Below, piece after piece: positions 51,292 to 63,223 of a stretch of 64,000 nucleotides of DNA; the first letter of the stretch is position 1, and every line of letters begins with the position of its first letter. The notes under the pieces were generated by a model, which was given only the letters and a program-made list of their open reading frames with translations, did no database searches and had not been told where the DNA came from. This stretch comes from Gigaspora rosea (taxonomy: Eukaryota > Glomeromycota > Glomeromycetes > Diversisporales > Gigasporaceae): assembly GCA_003550325.1 (NCBI GenBank), contig QKWP01000137.1, forward strand, positions 169,554 through 233,553, read 5' to 3'. Made by a program: the position numbers and the translations under genes.

Positions 51292-51299
51292 CTTATAAT

Positions 51300-51559
51300 T
51301 TTCTGAAAATAATGTAACTGCATCAGATTGCATATGTTTAGCTATGCTAATATTTATACAAGTAGTATGTGTAATACTAATATTGATAAAAAAAAATTAA
51401 AAATATTTATGAGTACTATATATAGTATTAGTAATCAGTGTTGCCACAGAACAGCTTGAACAATTTGTGAACAATTGTGGACAATTGTAGACAAAAAAAT
51501 AAATTTAAATTACTTAAAATTTTATTAAAATAACCTATTTTTTTCTTTTCAGAAAAATA
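51300..51559. other. AT-rich spacer
   Basis: No gene or clear repeat; includes a TGAACAATTGTGGACAATTGT direct repeat near 51.46-51.49 kb. Confidence 0.4.
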
Positions 51560-51732
51560 CAATCAAATCTCAATATAATTACCAGTTTGGAAAACAAGAA
51601 TCTGGTGATTATAACAAGTTGTGACTATATAAAAATCAAATTTATATAGTTTATAAAAGTTAGAGCTTAAAAATAGTATGACTATATCAAGGTTATAACT
51701 ATATTAAAAGTAACTGTAACAAGATTTGACTG
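51560..51732. mobile_element. pogo/Tc1-mariner-type MITE, 173 bp
   Basis: The terminal repeats CAATCAAATCT (left) and AGATTTGACTG (right) are inverted and are flanked by TA on both sides (51558-51559 and 51733-51734). A TA target site and CAGTCAAAnCT ends are typical of pogo/Tigger-derived MITEs. No coding capacity. Related ACTATA-rich ends occur near 47.0, 54.13 and 57.0 kb. Confidence 0.75.
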
Positions 51733-51954
51733 TATTTAGAATATAAAAAATATATAATCATAAACTAATTTATTAAATTTTAAGATCAAAATATTCTTTG
51801 GACAGTTGTGAACACTGGACATTTGGACATGGACATGGGTAAAAAAGTTTTGAACATAGTAGATATGACAATACTATTAGTAATTATATGAGTAATATAT
51901 ATAGTATTAGTAGTATATATAGTATATATAATAGTTATAGTACATAGTAGATAT

Positions 51955-52207
51955 TAGGGTTCCTCAAATTCAAATCAAATCAAATTGACTCTGATTTGAA
52001 TTTGATTTGATTCAAATATTTGAATTTGAATTTGATTTGAATTTGAATTTTTAATAGTAATTTTCAAATCAAATCAAATATTTGTCAAATCAAATCAAAT
52101 TTGGCCATATTTGAATTTGATCAAATCAAATATAGTCAAATTTAATTTGAATTTGATCAAATATTTGATTCAAATATTTGAAGAACAAATCAAATTGCAG
52201 AACCCTA
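51955..52207. mobile_element. hAT-like MITE, 253 bp
   Basis: Ends TAGGGTTC…GAACCCTA are flanked by a perfect 8-bp duplication GTAGATAT (51947-51954 and 52208-52215). The interior is almost wholly AAATCAAATC / GATTTGAATTTG repeats in both orientations. The terminal and sub-terminal sequences match those of the 2.4-kb element at 48914-51291, so both belong to one family. Confidence 0.85.
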
Positions 52208-52215
52208 GTAGATAT

Positions 52216-52763
52216 AATAGATATGGTACATGTAGTATACATAGTAGACATAGTATGTATAATACATAAATTGAAATTTATTTGTAATTTTTTTACTATA
52301 TTATTATTTGATATAGTCTATATAAAAAACTTTAAGAAAGAAATACATTGTCTTCTCCAGTGCTCTTTTAAAGTACATAACTATAATAGTAAATTGTAGA
52401 ATAAATATATAAAACAAGAAAAGAATTTTGATCAAGAAAGAAAGGATAGGATTAGGAGAAAAATAAATAGAGTTAGAAATTAGGAGAGGCTAATACTAAG
52501 ATTCAGAAATTGTGCACTCATGATCTAAAACTTATTGATGAGACCAGGTATCTACAGATTGAAATGCTTGCAAGATATTTTTCTTGCAGAGTCCAAGGAT
52601 GAAAATGCTACAAAAACAGAAAAGATTAAGTTACTTCAGAATAAGATAAAATTATTAATAAATTAGATTTATTCAAAAAGGACTCATTAAAAAAAATCTA
52701 AAATCAAGTCTCTCAAGTCTAAGATAGTTAAACTAGCTTTAAAAATTAACAAGCTTTAGTAGA
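52216..52763. other. AT-rich stretch
   Basis: No gene supported; a 73-codon frame at 52178-52399 overlaps the MITE end and is dismissed. Sequence is A-rich and unremarkable. Confidence 0.35.
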
Positions 52764-52941
52764 ACTCTGAAATTATATAGATAGATCAGGTTTATTATAA
52801 AATTACTAAAAATAGAAAGATTTGTAGAAAAAACTTCAAAAATAGGCAAAAATTACTATAAATAGAAAAGATCTATACAAAAAGGACCAAAAATAAGCAA
52901 ACTAATATCTGATCTATCTATGTATATTTTGGGATCCCGCT
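52764..52941. mobile_element. ~180-bp MITE (copy 1 of a family), degraded left end
   Basis: Shares its whole length with 56514-56693: …AGATAGATCAGGTTTATTAT…AAAATAGAAAGATTTG…GAAAAGATCT…TCTATCTATGTATATTTTGGG. The right end complements the left end of the family (GGACCCCGAAATATACAT). The left end of this copy is diverged. Confidence 0.65.
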
Positions 52942-53797
52942 TGAGCGTCTAAAATTAGAGGATGTATTTTAATTTATAATTGGTAAAAATGATGAAAAAA
53001 ATATGCAAAGTAAGAAACAAAGTTCTATATCAAAGTCTAGTAGGAACACAGTTCCATTGCAAAGCAATAATATATCTGTGAATAGTGATCTCAGTAAATA
53101 TTTAGCACTTATGGATCAAGAAGAAAAAATGGATACTATTGTATTGACTCATACTAAAGTATTTTATATTTGATTCTCCCAAGATCAATATCTCTACAGC
53201 TTATAATAAAGTAGCACTTAAGTCTCAAGTCTTCAAAGGCTGATTTTAAGTTAATAGTAAATAATGTATTACCTGATATATCTTTAAAAGATGTATATAT
53301 AAATACTGATATATTATCGAATATATTCAAGAGTATGATCTCGTACCTTGCATAGCAAAGAAATAATATTTCTTCTTTGACTAAATTAAATTTCCAGATT
53401 CCAATAGAAGGGATAAGAGCAATTTCTTTATGACAAGTACTTTGATATTACTACTATCAGCATATATATTATTTATCTTGTTAATTATCATAGTTATATA
53501 GTTTGTTATATTGAGATACATATAGAGATTGGAAAGGAAAAATGAGCTGTTGCAGGATATATAGGCTAAATATTAGGAGCTATCTATTTAAATTGGGTAT
53601 TTTTTATATATGAAAAAATTTAATTCTATTGTATAAGTAAATTGGAGTAATCTTAGCTAAGAAAACTTAACAATATAGAATAGCACAGCTAATCAATTCA
53701 AGGCTTTGATATATTTTATAAACTATTTTTTACAATTTGTTTTTTTTTATCCAAATCTTTGTATTGCATAATTTTGTATAAAGGTAGTAGTTGATAC
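52942..53797. other. Decayed coding-like AT-rich region
   Basis: Between 52.99 and 53.17 kb a plus-strand stretch reads like protein (Lys/Ser/Asn-rich, including NISVNSDLSKYLALMDQEEK) before decaying. It may be a fossil gene or transposon fragment. Nothing else is recognisable. Confidence 0.3.
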
Positions 53798-54069
53798 CAG
53801 TGTTCAAAATAGTGTTTTCAGAGTTCTCATAAGAATACTGTTTTAAATTTGTTACATAATATTATTATTAAATTAAAATAAATGAATATGACTAATTATG
53901 ATAATTTATAATCAAAATTATTTAGTTAAACTTATTGCATATATTATATATTTATAGTATATAATATAGTTTTTTTTTAGCAAGCATAAATAAGATCATA
54001 AACAAAAGCTTGAGAATACTCATGGCTATTATGCTGTTCTCATGAGTTGGGTCTGAAATTTCAAACACT
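53798..54069. mobile_element. hAT-like MITE, 272 bp, second family
   Basis: Terminal repeats CAGTGTTCAAAAT (left) and, as complement of the right end, TAGTGTTTGAAAT. It is flanked by a perfect 8-bp duplication GTTGATAC (53790-53797 and 54070-54077). Its sub-terminal regions also pair (TTCTCATAAGAAT and TGAGAATACTCATG-type). No coding capacity. Confidence 0.8.
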
Positions 54070-54131
54070 AGTTGATACCTGTTATCTTTATTGATAAAGT
54101 GTGCACACATTCCTACTGTCTTTTCTAAATA

Positions 54132-54260
54132 CAGTTGTCCCCTCTATAGTTACCAAGTTGGTTATGCCCTAATGTAGTGATTATATAAAGGTATGATTAT
54201 AAATCTAAACCTCTATATAATCACAATTATATTAAAAATTTATAAATAGTAATTATAAAA
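54132..54260. mobile_element. One end of a pogo-type MITE
   Basis: Starts CAGTTGTCCCCTCTATAG after a TA dinucleotide and continues with GTTATGCC…GTGATTATATAAAGG, the form of pogo/Tigger terminal repeats. The opposite end was not located. Confidence 0.45.
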
Positions 54261-54837
54261 ATTTTATTAAAAATAAAAAATCTATAGTACTAAAAGTCTA
54301 TACAAAAATATAAAATTAGAATGTAATTTTCTTAATATTTTGCTAATATATTTACTATTTTTATTATCTAATATTTTTCTTTTTATCTATTGCAAAACAA
54401 TTGTTCTTAATTTTGTTCTTGCCATTATATAAAATACAAAGTAAATGTACCAAATTTGATACAGGTAAATATTATGATTGATATATTGATATCATATAAT
54501 TGATCAATCAAAATTGGATTATTCTGTATCATTTGATTTGTCTCATTAAAACAAATCAAATAGTATCAAATTTGTTTAATTCTGATCACTGGGTCACAAA
54601 ATATTACTCATTAAATTTATCTAAAAATATGTCCTTAATTTGATATAGTGTTCCTAATTTGACATATTGCAATTTTCTTGCAAACTATTAATCAGAACTA
54701 AGTAATTTTGGTACCATTCAATTTGTCTTGGTGTGATGAGTCAAATGGTACCAAAATCACTCAATTCTGATCAATAGTCCATGAGGTATCTTTATTTAAC
54801 CAAAATTAGCATCAAAGACAATTTTAAAATTAATATA

Positions 54838-55167
54838 AATAGTGAATAACTCTTGATAGATCTGGTCCAATTGTGATAATTTTGCTACCAAAATGACCGC
54901 CTCAGAGAGATATTCCAACAAGTCCAAAATCACTAAAATTCAATTATGGGTTATGATATTATTAGGTTTTCATATCATTTTTAATAAAAATAGATTAATT
55001 AAATTAATCTATTTTTATCAAGATAATATGAAACCCCTAATAATATCATGATCCTGTAATTGGATTTTAGTGATTTTGTGCTCATTGGAATCATCTTTCT
55101 GAGGTGGTTATTTTGGTGGCAAATCATCACTATTAGACTGATCTACCAAGTGTTATTTGCTTTTTTA
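54838..55167. repeat. Inner fold-back element with ~160-bp arms
   Basis: Centre near 55000 (AATAGATTAATT-AAATTAATCTATT). Arms pair over about 160 bases: GATAGATCTGGTCCAA with GACTGATCTACCAAG, and CGCCTCAGAGAGAT with CTTTCTGAGGTGG. Arm identity is roughly three quarters by eye. Confidence 0.7.
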
Positions 55168-55173
55168 TATTAA

Positions 55174-56417
55174 TGGGTATCCGTAAGCACTTTGTACTAA
55201 ATTTAGTACAAATTAAAAAAAATCATATTTTAACAACAAATAATAATTTTTATTTTAAACTTTGCTAAAATATTCTTTAATACTAATATTTTTTCTATAT
55301 AAAATTTTAGCAAAAGTTATTTATAAAAATTTGGTATAAATTAGCTTTAAATGAAAATTACAAATTGCAAAACTTGCTGTACTAAATTTAGTATGGCATT
55401 TAAAAATTATTTAAAAATATTAATTTATTAGATATTAATAAAAATAATAAAAATTTATATTGTTTTTAATCTATATTTGATTTTAAAATTATAAAAAAAT
55501 TATTAAAATAAAATTAATGGATTTGATATAAGATGGCACAAATCCAAAATGGCTAAATTTACTTATAAAATTTATAGTAAATTAATAGTAAACTAATAGT
55601 AAATTTATAGTAAATTTAATTTAAAAGCTTAAAAATAAATTAATATTAAAAAATTTTATTAAGCTAATATATATTAAATTTTAAACCAGTTATAAAGCTT
55701 GCTTTTCTGATTATAGTAAAAATAAATTTATTAAATTTTATTAAAAATTTTATAAAATATATTGATTTTAGTTTTTATAATTATATATTTTTATAATATA
55801 TATATTATATATATATATACACATATATATATAAACTAAATATAAAAATATTTGTATTTTAGTGAGTTTTTGGTCAAATTTAATGATTTTGTTATCATTA
55901 GAATCAGAAAAGCTAGCTCTACAAACTTCAATTAAAAATTTAAAGCTATTATCTTAATAAAATATTTTTATAATTATAAATTAATTTAAAACTTTAAAAA
56001 TTAATTAAATTTTTTAATAAAAATTTTTAGTTTAAAAATTTAACTTTATTATAAATTATTATAAAATATTAGAAATATTTTATAAAAAAAATTAATTTTT
56101 ATTAAATATTTTATATTAAAAATATATTTATTAAAATTTTATCTTAAAATTTTTAAATTTTATTATAAGTAAAGATTTGTATTAGAGTTTAATAATTTTT
56201 AATAATTTTTTATTTTTAAATTCACTTCTGATTTAATAAATATAAATTTTATCAAAAAGATATACTCCAAAAATGACAAGTAGATTAAAGAGATATATAT
56301 TTATCTATTAAAAAAATTTGATATAAGGTTAATAATAAAATTTTTCTAAATTTCAGTTTTTTAACTGTACTAAATTAAGCTTTTTGTACTAAATTTAGTA
56401 CAGCTTACGGATACCCA
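55174..56417. mobile_element. 1.24-kb inverted-repeat element with possible TTAA target site
   Basis: The terminal repeats TGGGTATCCGTAAGC and GCTTACGGATACCCA are inverted. Each is followed inward by the palindrome TGTACTAAATTTAGTACA, and the element is bounded by TTAA (55170-55173 and 56418-56421). TTAA duplication is the piggyBac habit; an alternative reading is a 6-bp ATTAAT duplication. The interior is AT-rich and non-coding. Confidence 0.7.
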
Positions 56418-56513
56418 TTAATTTTAAAAATTGGCATAGATAGCTAATTTTGTTAAATAATGATACCTCATAAACTATCAATCAAAATCACATGATTTTG
56501 GTACCATTCAACT

Positions 56514-56693
56514 AAGACCCCAAAATATACATAGATAGGTTAGGTTTATTATAAAATCACTAAAAATAGAAAGATTTGCAGAAAAAACTTTAAAAATAAG
56601 CAAAAAATTACTATAAATAGAAAAGATCTGTATAAAAATACCAAAAATAAGCAAACTAATACCTGACCTATTTATGTATATTTCGGGGTCCTG
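56514..56693. mobile_element. 180-bp MITE (copy 2 of the 52764 family)
   Basis: The ends AGACCCCAAAATATACAT and, as complement, AGGACCCCGAAATATACAT form inverted repeats of about 30 bp. TTCAACT flanks both sides (56507-56513 and 56694-56700). It lies within the right arm of the outer fold-back. Confidence 0.75.
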
Positions 56694-56770
56694 TTCAACT
56701 CATCTTAGCAAGATAAATCAAATAGTTTGAATTTTTGTATCAGGCATCATGGAACTTTTGTAGCCAATTA

Positions 56771-58443
56771 GATTACTTGCTTGTATTATTTAAAAATTAG
56801 TGATAGTAAAGAGGTTTATTTATTAATTAAATTATATATTTATTAAATTATTTTGGTGATAGTAATTATAAGTGATTTGTAACTATAATGAGGTTTTTGT
56901 ACTATGTTTGAGTAAACACTGCTGATCTTTTGGAGGGGTAAACTGAAACACCACAGTTAATTCATGTTACTTAGAATTTGATTTAGTCCATTGCACAATA
57001 TTGGATGCTTAAATAGAGCTGTGACTATATGTGTGTAACTATAGAGATGTGACTATATTTTATATTAAAGACTACTTCTATATTACACATTACTCTGGCT
57101 ATACCAACAGCTGAATTAACCTACAATTGGTTATATCAATATTTTTTTAAAAAAATCTATTATTATTATTATAAATCTCTGGTTATATTGACAAACTTAA
57201 AAAACCTTAACTATACTAACATACTGACAATTCAATGCTAAAAAATTATTTTTACTAATTTTTGTTGCTGTTTATAGTAATATAATTTTATAAACTAATT
57301 GTCATTATAGATGGACCGATTAAAATTGAGTTAGATTTTATAAATAATTACAATTAAGAATCACTTAACTTTTGTGCAATTTCAAGTGCCTAAAGTCAAA
57401 ACAGTCAAAGATTAATAGCTAAAGTGACTCCAAGCAACTGATATTACAACTTCAAGTATGATATAATAGTTTAAAAAAATGTTGCTACTACTATTATTAT
57501 TAATTGTAACAATTATAAATTAATTCTTTTAGAATAATTAAGAATCTAAACTAATTTTGTATCATAATTGTCTATGCCAATTTGTATAAAGTGTGCATAC
57601 TGAAGTTTAAATATAATTGAATAATCGTTTTGCATTTAATGGTCATACCAAGTTAACTTTTACCCCAAAGTTACAATCTTTAATCTAAAATGTGCTTTTA
57701 TATTATCATGAATACTTTTTTCAGTAGAATCATTATTCTGAATTAGTAAGTTGATTTAAATAGTTTTGGGTTAATGTATTAAATAGAATTATGGTTTGTA
57801 TTATAAATACAAGCATATTAGTCCATGCCTTCAGCACGGAGTTAAGAAATTATACCAGTATTATCAAAAACTATATTTTATTACCATCAATTTAACAATT
57901 TACTGTAATTTCAATAATTAATATGATCTCACTACATTAGGGTAAAACATGAGTTGTGAGTAGTAAATCTGCTTGCATATTTTGAATCTAGTAAAAAAAA
58001 GATCATAATATATTTAGTTAGTTCAATTCTGAAGACAATAATAAAAGACATTTTTTTAGTGATTATTATGCACTTTAATCGAGAAAAAACCTGTTAAAGC
58101 AATGCTTGGTTAAACAATTCTCATACAATAGATAAATATAGCACATCATAATGTTCAAAAGTACAGAATTTCATATTTCATTGCGTTTAATGACATATAT
58201 ATCATAATATGCTGTACATACGTAATGCTTACAAACATTTGATCGAATTCACAAATCAAAATACTACTCTGTTACTTATAGGCTAATCCACACCTTCATT
58301 ATTGTAACATAGATTCTCTTATTTTTGTTTTTATTATCGCTTGTAATTTCACTTGCGACTATACCTATGTACAGTACTTTGTGCAATTGTTATATGTGTG
58401 AACTTTTTTTCTACAAAAAATATTTATCATACACACATATATA
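56771..58443. other. AT-rich host DNA
   Basis: No gene. It contains a pogo-like repeat segment at about 56.89-57.06 kb related to 46.97-47.09 kb, here enlarged by about 80 bases. A weak inverted pair lies at 57.10-57.23 kb (CTCTGGCTATACCAAC / CTCTGGTTATATTGAC). Otherwise unremarkable. Confidence 0.4.
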
Positions 58444-61400
58444 TGTTGTGCCTCAAATCATTGCACATGTCAGGTGACAGCTAACGCACCTCGGTTTTTG
58501 ATCGTTAAGTGACGTGCCTCAGATGATAAATTAATATCTAACGTGCATCAACTGTCATTTGACGCAAATTTTTTTTTAAATTGTATTTTATTGAATATAT
58601 TTGTTACCATTACATTTGCATTTTTTTCATACTAATCTATTCCACCATATCTAACCTATTTACCTCTATCGCTATTGCAAATTATTTAACTAGCTTATCA
58701 GTTATCGATATTTGGTATGGTACTTACAAGAATTTAACTTTTATTCTGACATGAATGCCCTCTGTGACACCTACTAGTACACTTACCACCACTTTTTTTG
58801 CAACAACATCTATTATTATTACATTCGCTTTTACAATTACAAATTGAACTTGACGCTGCTCCTGCACTTTGGAGTCTTGATACTTCTCTGACAGATATTC
58901 TGGTAGGTAGGATAATATCAAGTTCAGGAAATTCTGCAGCATTCAAAGAGTCAAACTTATTAGTGGAAAAGCAAACGTCAATTACACCAAACTTTGAGCC
59001 CAATTGGTATTTATGATTTTCCTTTTTCATTATCTTGCATGGAAGTGATGGGTGATCTACACTAAACCTATCAATTTTAGGAATGGCTATTCTTACAAAA
59101 TCTCCAATTTCATATGATGCAGCCTGTTTTTTCCTTTTGACATATAATTCACTATTTTTTTAGTATAATCCTCAAGATTCTGATGTGCCAATTGTCGCAA
59201 TATTTGATGCTCAATATTGACCATATTTGTAGTATCCACAAGTGGAATATTTCGGTATCTTATTTATATTACCACATGCATTAGTAGAATTAATTATGCA
59301 TAATTAAAGTAATCAATTAAAAAAATCTTACTTTCTTGATCAACGTTCAAGTTTTTCTGATAGTCTTGCATTTCAATTGTATCTTCCAATTCATCTATTT
59401 CTGTACAATTGACACTTTGCATATCAATTGTATCAGGAATGTCTTCCTCATCTTGGATGTTCCTTAAAAATAGTTCTTCCACTAATGTACAATTCGCTTT
59501 AGGCTTGCCACCATATACTAATTTATATGGTGATTTTTTGTGAGAATGACAGTAACTATTATTCATAGCGGAAATAACAAAACGGAGCCCAAATGACCAA
59601 TCATTTCGTCCAAAATCCTCTTTCCATTTGCCAAGTTTTTGTTGAAGGATCCCATTTGCACGTTCAACCAAACCCTGGGATTGAGAGTAGCGTGGTCTTC
59701 TATTGATAATTTTGACTGATGGCTATATTTGAACAAGTTCTTTAATAACTTGGGAACATAACTCCTTACCATTATCAGATTGGAGTATTGTTGGCGCTGA
59801 TCTCAAAGAGTGAAACAAATCAAAAGATAAGCTGCAACTTCTACAGCCCTTTTTGATGTAAGAGGTTTTACCCAAGAAAAATGACTGAAATGGTCTCTAA
59901 TGTGGCAGACATATCTATATTCACCATCCAGTTCAAAAGATAAGCCGACCAAATCCATCTTAAAATAATTAATAATAACTTGTTAATAATATTGATTAAA
60001 AAATAATTTAATAAAGTATAATTTTACTAATGTACTTGAACTCGAGATAAGAAAGTCTTAGCAATAATAGGGTTTGTAGCCAATGGATGAATGAAGGCTT
60101 TCATACTGCACATATCATACAGTTACTGACAAACTTTTCCACAATGCTCTGTTTCATCCATCCCCATTTTTCACTAACAGATATCCAAAGTTGCTTTTGA
60201 CCACCATGTAGGTTAACATCAGCATGGATTCTACAGAGTGTATCATACATATTTTTAACTATTAATACTGGTTTATTATTCTTCTTTACAATTACTCTAA
60301 AATTACCAGGAGTTATCTCTTCAAGTCGAAATCTTTTTTTTTGGCCAATTCTGAGTGTTCTTATCACAAATATTTGTGTCAGAAGGGTTTTGTAAATTGA
60401 TTTTATTTTGTTAACAGTTCAAGATTTATTAATGCCTTCTCTTGTTTGTATTTGGGAAGATTGGTCACATATTAAGTAATTATTTCGTCAAATGTTTCTC
60501 AACTAACAAATAAGGACTCCATGTCAAAAAAATACTTTAAACCTAAGGAAGATCAAATAAAGAAATAATTTACTATATTTTAATCAAGTGTGGACTAATA
60601 CTATCCGGTCAAGTATCTTTTCGCTTCTGTTTCTACTAAAGTACATACAAATTGGTTATTAAATTTTTTTTTATTTTATAATACATTTAACTCAATTTAA
60701 CTTTAGATTAATTAAATCATTTGTTATGCGCATTACGTATTAATACTAATTACACAAATCTATAATATAATCTACCCCCTTGATTCAATTAAAAATTCAA
60801 AAGCATATTAAATTAATGTGAATAAGCAATATTTTTATTTATACCTTGTTAATTTAATATCATGTTTAGATGGTAGAGGTGAATTGGCTAGGTAAGCAAG
60901 TGTTTCATTAAGTTGATTAGTGATCAGATAGTTTAAAAAAATATATAAAATAATAACCTAAAAATTATAGTGATTTCTAATTACTAAATAACATCAAGCA
61001 TATTAAAAATATTATTCACTTATTTATTATTGTATTATGGATAAGACCATAATATTGGACCGTATTTAGTATGCTATTAAGGATTTTCCAATGACAAATT
61101 AATAAAATTAAATAATCGGTAACAAATGCAAATTTAAGAATTGTTTACATAGGTATGAATTGATTAGCTTTAAGAATGTATCTAGTATCGCAATAGTATT
61201 TATCTGGTCTGTTTGTCTAATATGTAGAACAATAATTACCAAGATTAATAGTAGAACAAATTGGGTTTCAATGATCTGTAAAAATTACAATTAGTAATAT
61301 GCTTTGAAATAGAGGCCTCATTTTCTTAATCATATTCTGTAATACTATTCTTAACCAAACTCATATTTTTGAGCTATCCAAAATACTATTAGTTATAGCA

Positions 61401-62158
61401 ATATCTTTATCAACCTTCTCACAGTACCATTTAGCTATGTTTGCTTTATTTTCTAGCTCAAATCACTGGTAGGTGTGTTTTTTCACAACTTCTTTTATAG
61501 ATATTGTGATTGAACTTCAACCAACTTTCTTGGGACATGATATACTATAGCATTGTAGTATAACAGTAATACTTCTAACATAATAGTTATTACTTTTAAT
61601 ACTGTTTAAGTAAATTTTGAACCAATTTATGCAAAAATGAATTTTAAATAGACAGATGAACCAATTTAAATAAATTTTGATACAAGAGGCGTACAAAGTT
61701 TAAAGCAATATATCATTATTTAATTTCATTTTTTTATTGTTTATAGAAAATTGTTATGTTACCAAATTGGAACAGCTGCATTTGCCTTTACATTAGTGCT
61801 AATTTTAACTATTCTCAATTATTTTGCAAGGCAAGCCGCTATGATTTATTGTAAAATTACAATATTTAACAAATCATTTTCAAAAAGCCTATTTAGATTA
61901 TGAATGATATATATAGATCGTAAAATGTTATTGTTTTCAAATATATAGTTGGCTTTTTGATATATACTAGTCACTTTAATAAATTTAAATAAAATATTTC
62001 TAACTATAATGAAATATCAAAAGCGAAATTCGTTTTGTGTCAAATGACAGTTGACGCGCATTAGATAATAATTTATCATCTGAGGCACGTCACTTAACGA
62101 TCGAAATCTGAGGTGTGTCAGCTGTCACCTGATGCACATGGTGATCTGAGGCACAACA
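58444..62158 (-). mobile_element. Ginger-type DNA transposon with ~115-bp terminal inverted repeats
   Basis: The ends TGTTGTGCCTCA…TGAGGCACAACA belong to inverted repeats of about 115 bp (roughly 58444-58560 and 62040-62158), about 80% alike by eye, flanked by TATA on both sides. Ginger elements typically make 4-bp duplications. The minus strand encodes an integrase-like protein: H2C2 zinc finger (60.1-60.37 kb), DDE core (59.6-60.05 kb), and a C-terminal Cys-rich tail (58.74-58.86 kb). The interior from 60.45 to 62.03 kb has no clear coding. Several breaks mean it is no longer autonomous. Confidence 0.75.
58734..60370 (-). pseudogene. Ginger-type integrase/transposase, decayed and probably spliced
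   Basis: From right to left: an H2C2 finger (HADVNLHGGQKQ…CMICAV) at 60.1-60.25 kb; a DDE core with MDLVGLSFELDGEYRY (first Asp, near 59.95 kb), LQSDNGKEL (second Asp, near 59.78 kb) and GLVERANGILQQ (Glu, near 59.66 kb); then YKLVYGGKP. After about 140 bases of non-coding, intron-like DNA the chain resumes at ~59.15 kb (YEIGDFVRIAIPKIDR) and ends in CNCKSECNNNRCCCKK. This Cys-rich tail is known from integrase-derived Ginger/KRAB-A-like proteins. A probable intron also splits the core near 59.96-60.04 kb. At least two frame or stop interruptions remain. Confidence 0.7.
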
Positions 62159-62651
62159 TATACGTACATATGCATGATTTTATTTACTGCATGTGCATGC
62201 ATATATGATGTAACAAATAGATAAAAAAGCAATACCTGTTAGATAGAAACCTGTTCCTAAAACTTTATCATCGTCACCATAGGTTATTCAGCACTATCAC
62301 TAATGAAAGGGCTATTTGGCACCTAAAAATTTTTTTATCCCCAGCCCTTCCTTGTAGTATAGACTACTAGATTCTATCAGGTTTCATGTGAATCTTTATT
62401 TGAACTTTTTTGGCAGCATAGCTTATGTCTTTGGCAATTGATTTAAGTATATTAATAAGTATTTATGCAATTTTGAGATAGACGTAATACAAAAAGGGTT
62501 ATATTTTAGTTTGAACTAGTGATGCAGACTATGGACAAACTGAATATGTCCTCTTTCTAAACTGACATTTTATATAATATTATTATAATATTGGTATATA
62601 AAGAGATGCTTGTTATACTTAGTGTTCTGACCCATCATGAAAATTCCAATC
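62159..62651. other. AT-rich spacer
   Basis: No gene or clear repeat seen in this ~490-base stretch. Confidence 0.35.
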
Positions 62652-62793
62652 CAGGTCACCTGCGGGTGGGTCACCTGGGTCATCCGGGTGAACACTAGGT
62701 AATAAAAAAATTCTGCTACGGGTCACCCGGGTCACTGAGGTGAACAATATGTAATAGAAAAAATTTTGCTACAGGTCACCTGCGGGTAGGCAG
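62652..62793. repeat. Short GGGTCACC minisatellite
   Basis: About two and a half copies of a ~60-base unit built from AGGTCACCTGCGGGT / GGGTCACCCGGGTCA blocks separated by GAACA…GTAATAnAAAAAATT…GCTAC. GC-rich against its AT-rich surroundings. Confidence 0.7.
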
Positions 62794-63223
62794 TCTAATT
62801 CTAAAAAAAAAAGTAAAATTTAATGTTATTGCATCTATTCACTGTTATTTTTTTTATCCAATTTATTAATCTTCATTATAGTCAATATTGCTCAACCAAT
62901 CTATCAAACTCGTTTGGAGCAATAAAAATCATATGATCACAAAAACTTGTGTTCCATTGGGTTTGGTTCCAACAGGGTCGAACTGAGTTTCGGCAAGCAG
63001 GATAACATCTAGTGATGTGCCATTTATATGATGCCTGAAAAATTTTAGCGTACAGTACTTATAGTTCTTTTCTGGTATCTGATTGACTGGAACAAGTGAT
63101 CGGCAAAAATTTTAGCATACAGTACATACAGTACGTACATAATAAACTAGTCATAGCAGAAAAATGTTGAGATCACGTGATGAAGATCATTTCTGGCTCG
63201 GGTCGACTCATTAATTGATTTTA
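62794..63223. other. Spacer with a short direct repeat
   Basis: No gene. AAAATTTTAGCGTACAGTAC (63037-63056) recurs as AAAATTTTAGCATACAGTAC near 63.11 kb. Confidence 0.4.

Larger units (their letters stand above)
54590..56770. mobile_element. Nested stack of fold-back and MITE-like elements
   Basis: The outer arms (about 54.59-54.83 and 56.42-56.77 kb) are inverted copies sharing TACCAAAATCA, ATGAGGTATC and AAAATTAG blocks. Between them sit an inner fold-back (54838-55167), a 1.24-kb inverted-repeat element (55174-56417) and, inside the right arm, a 180-bp MITE (56514-56693). This gives an order of insertion: outer element first, then the others. Confidence 0.65.
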
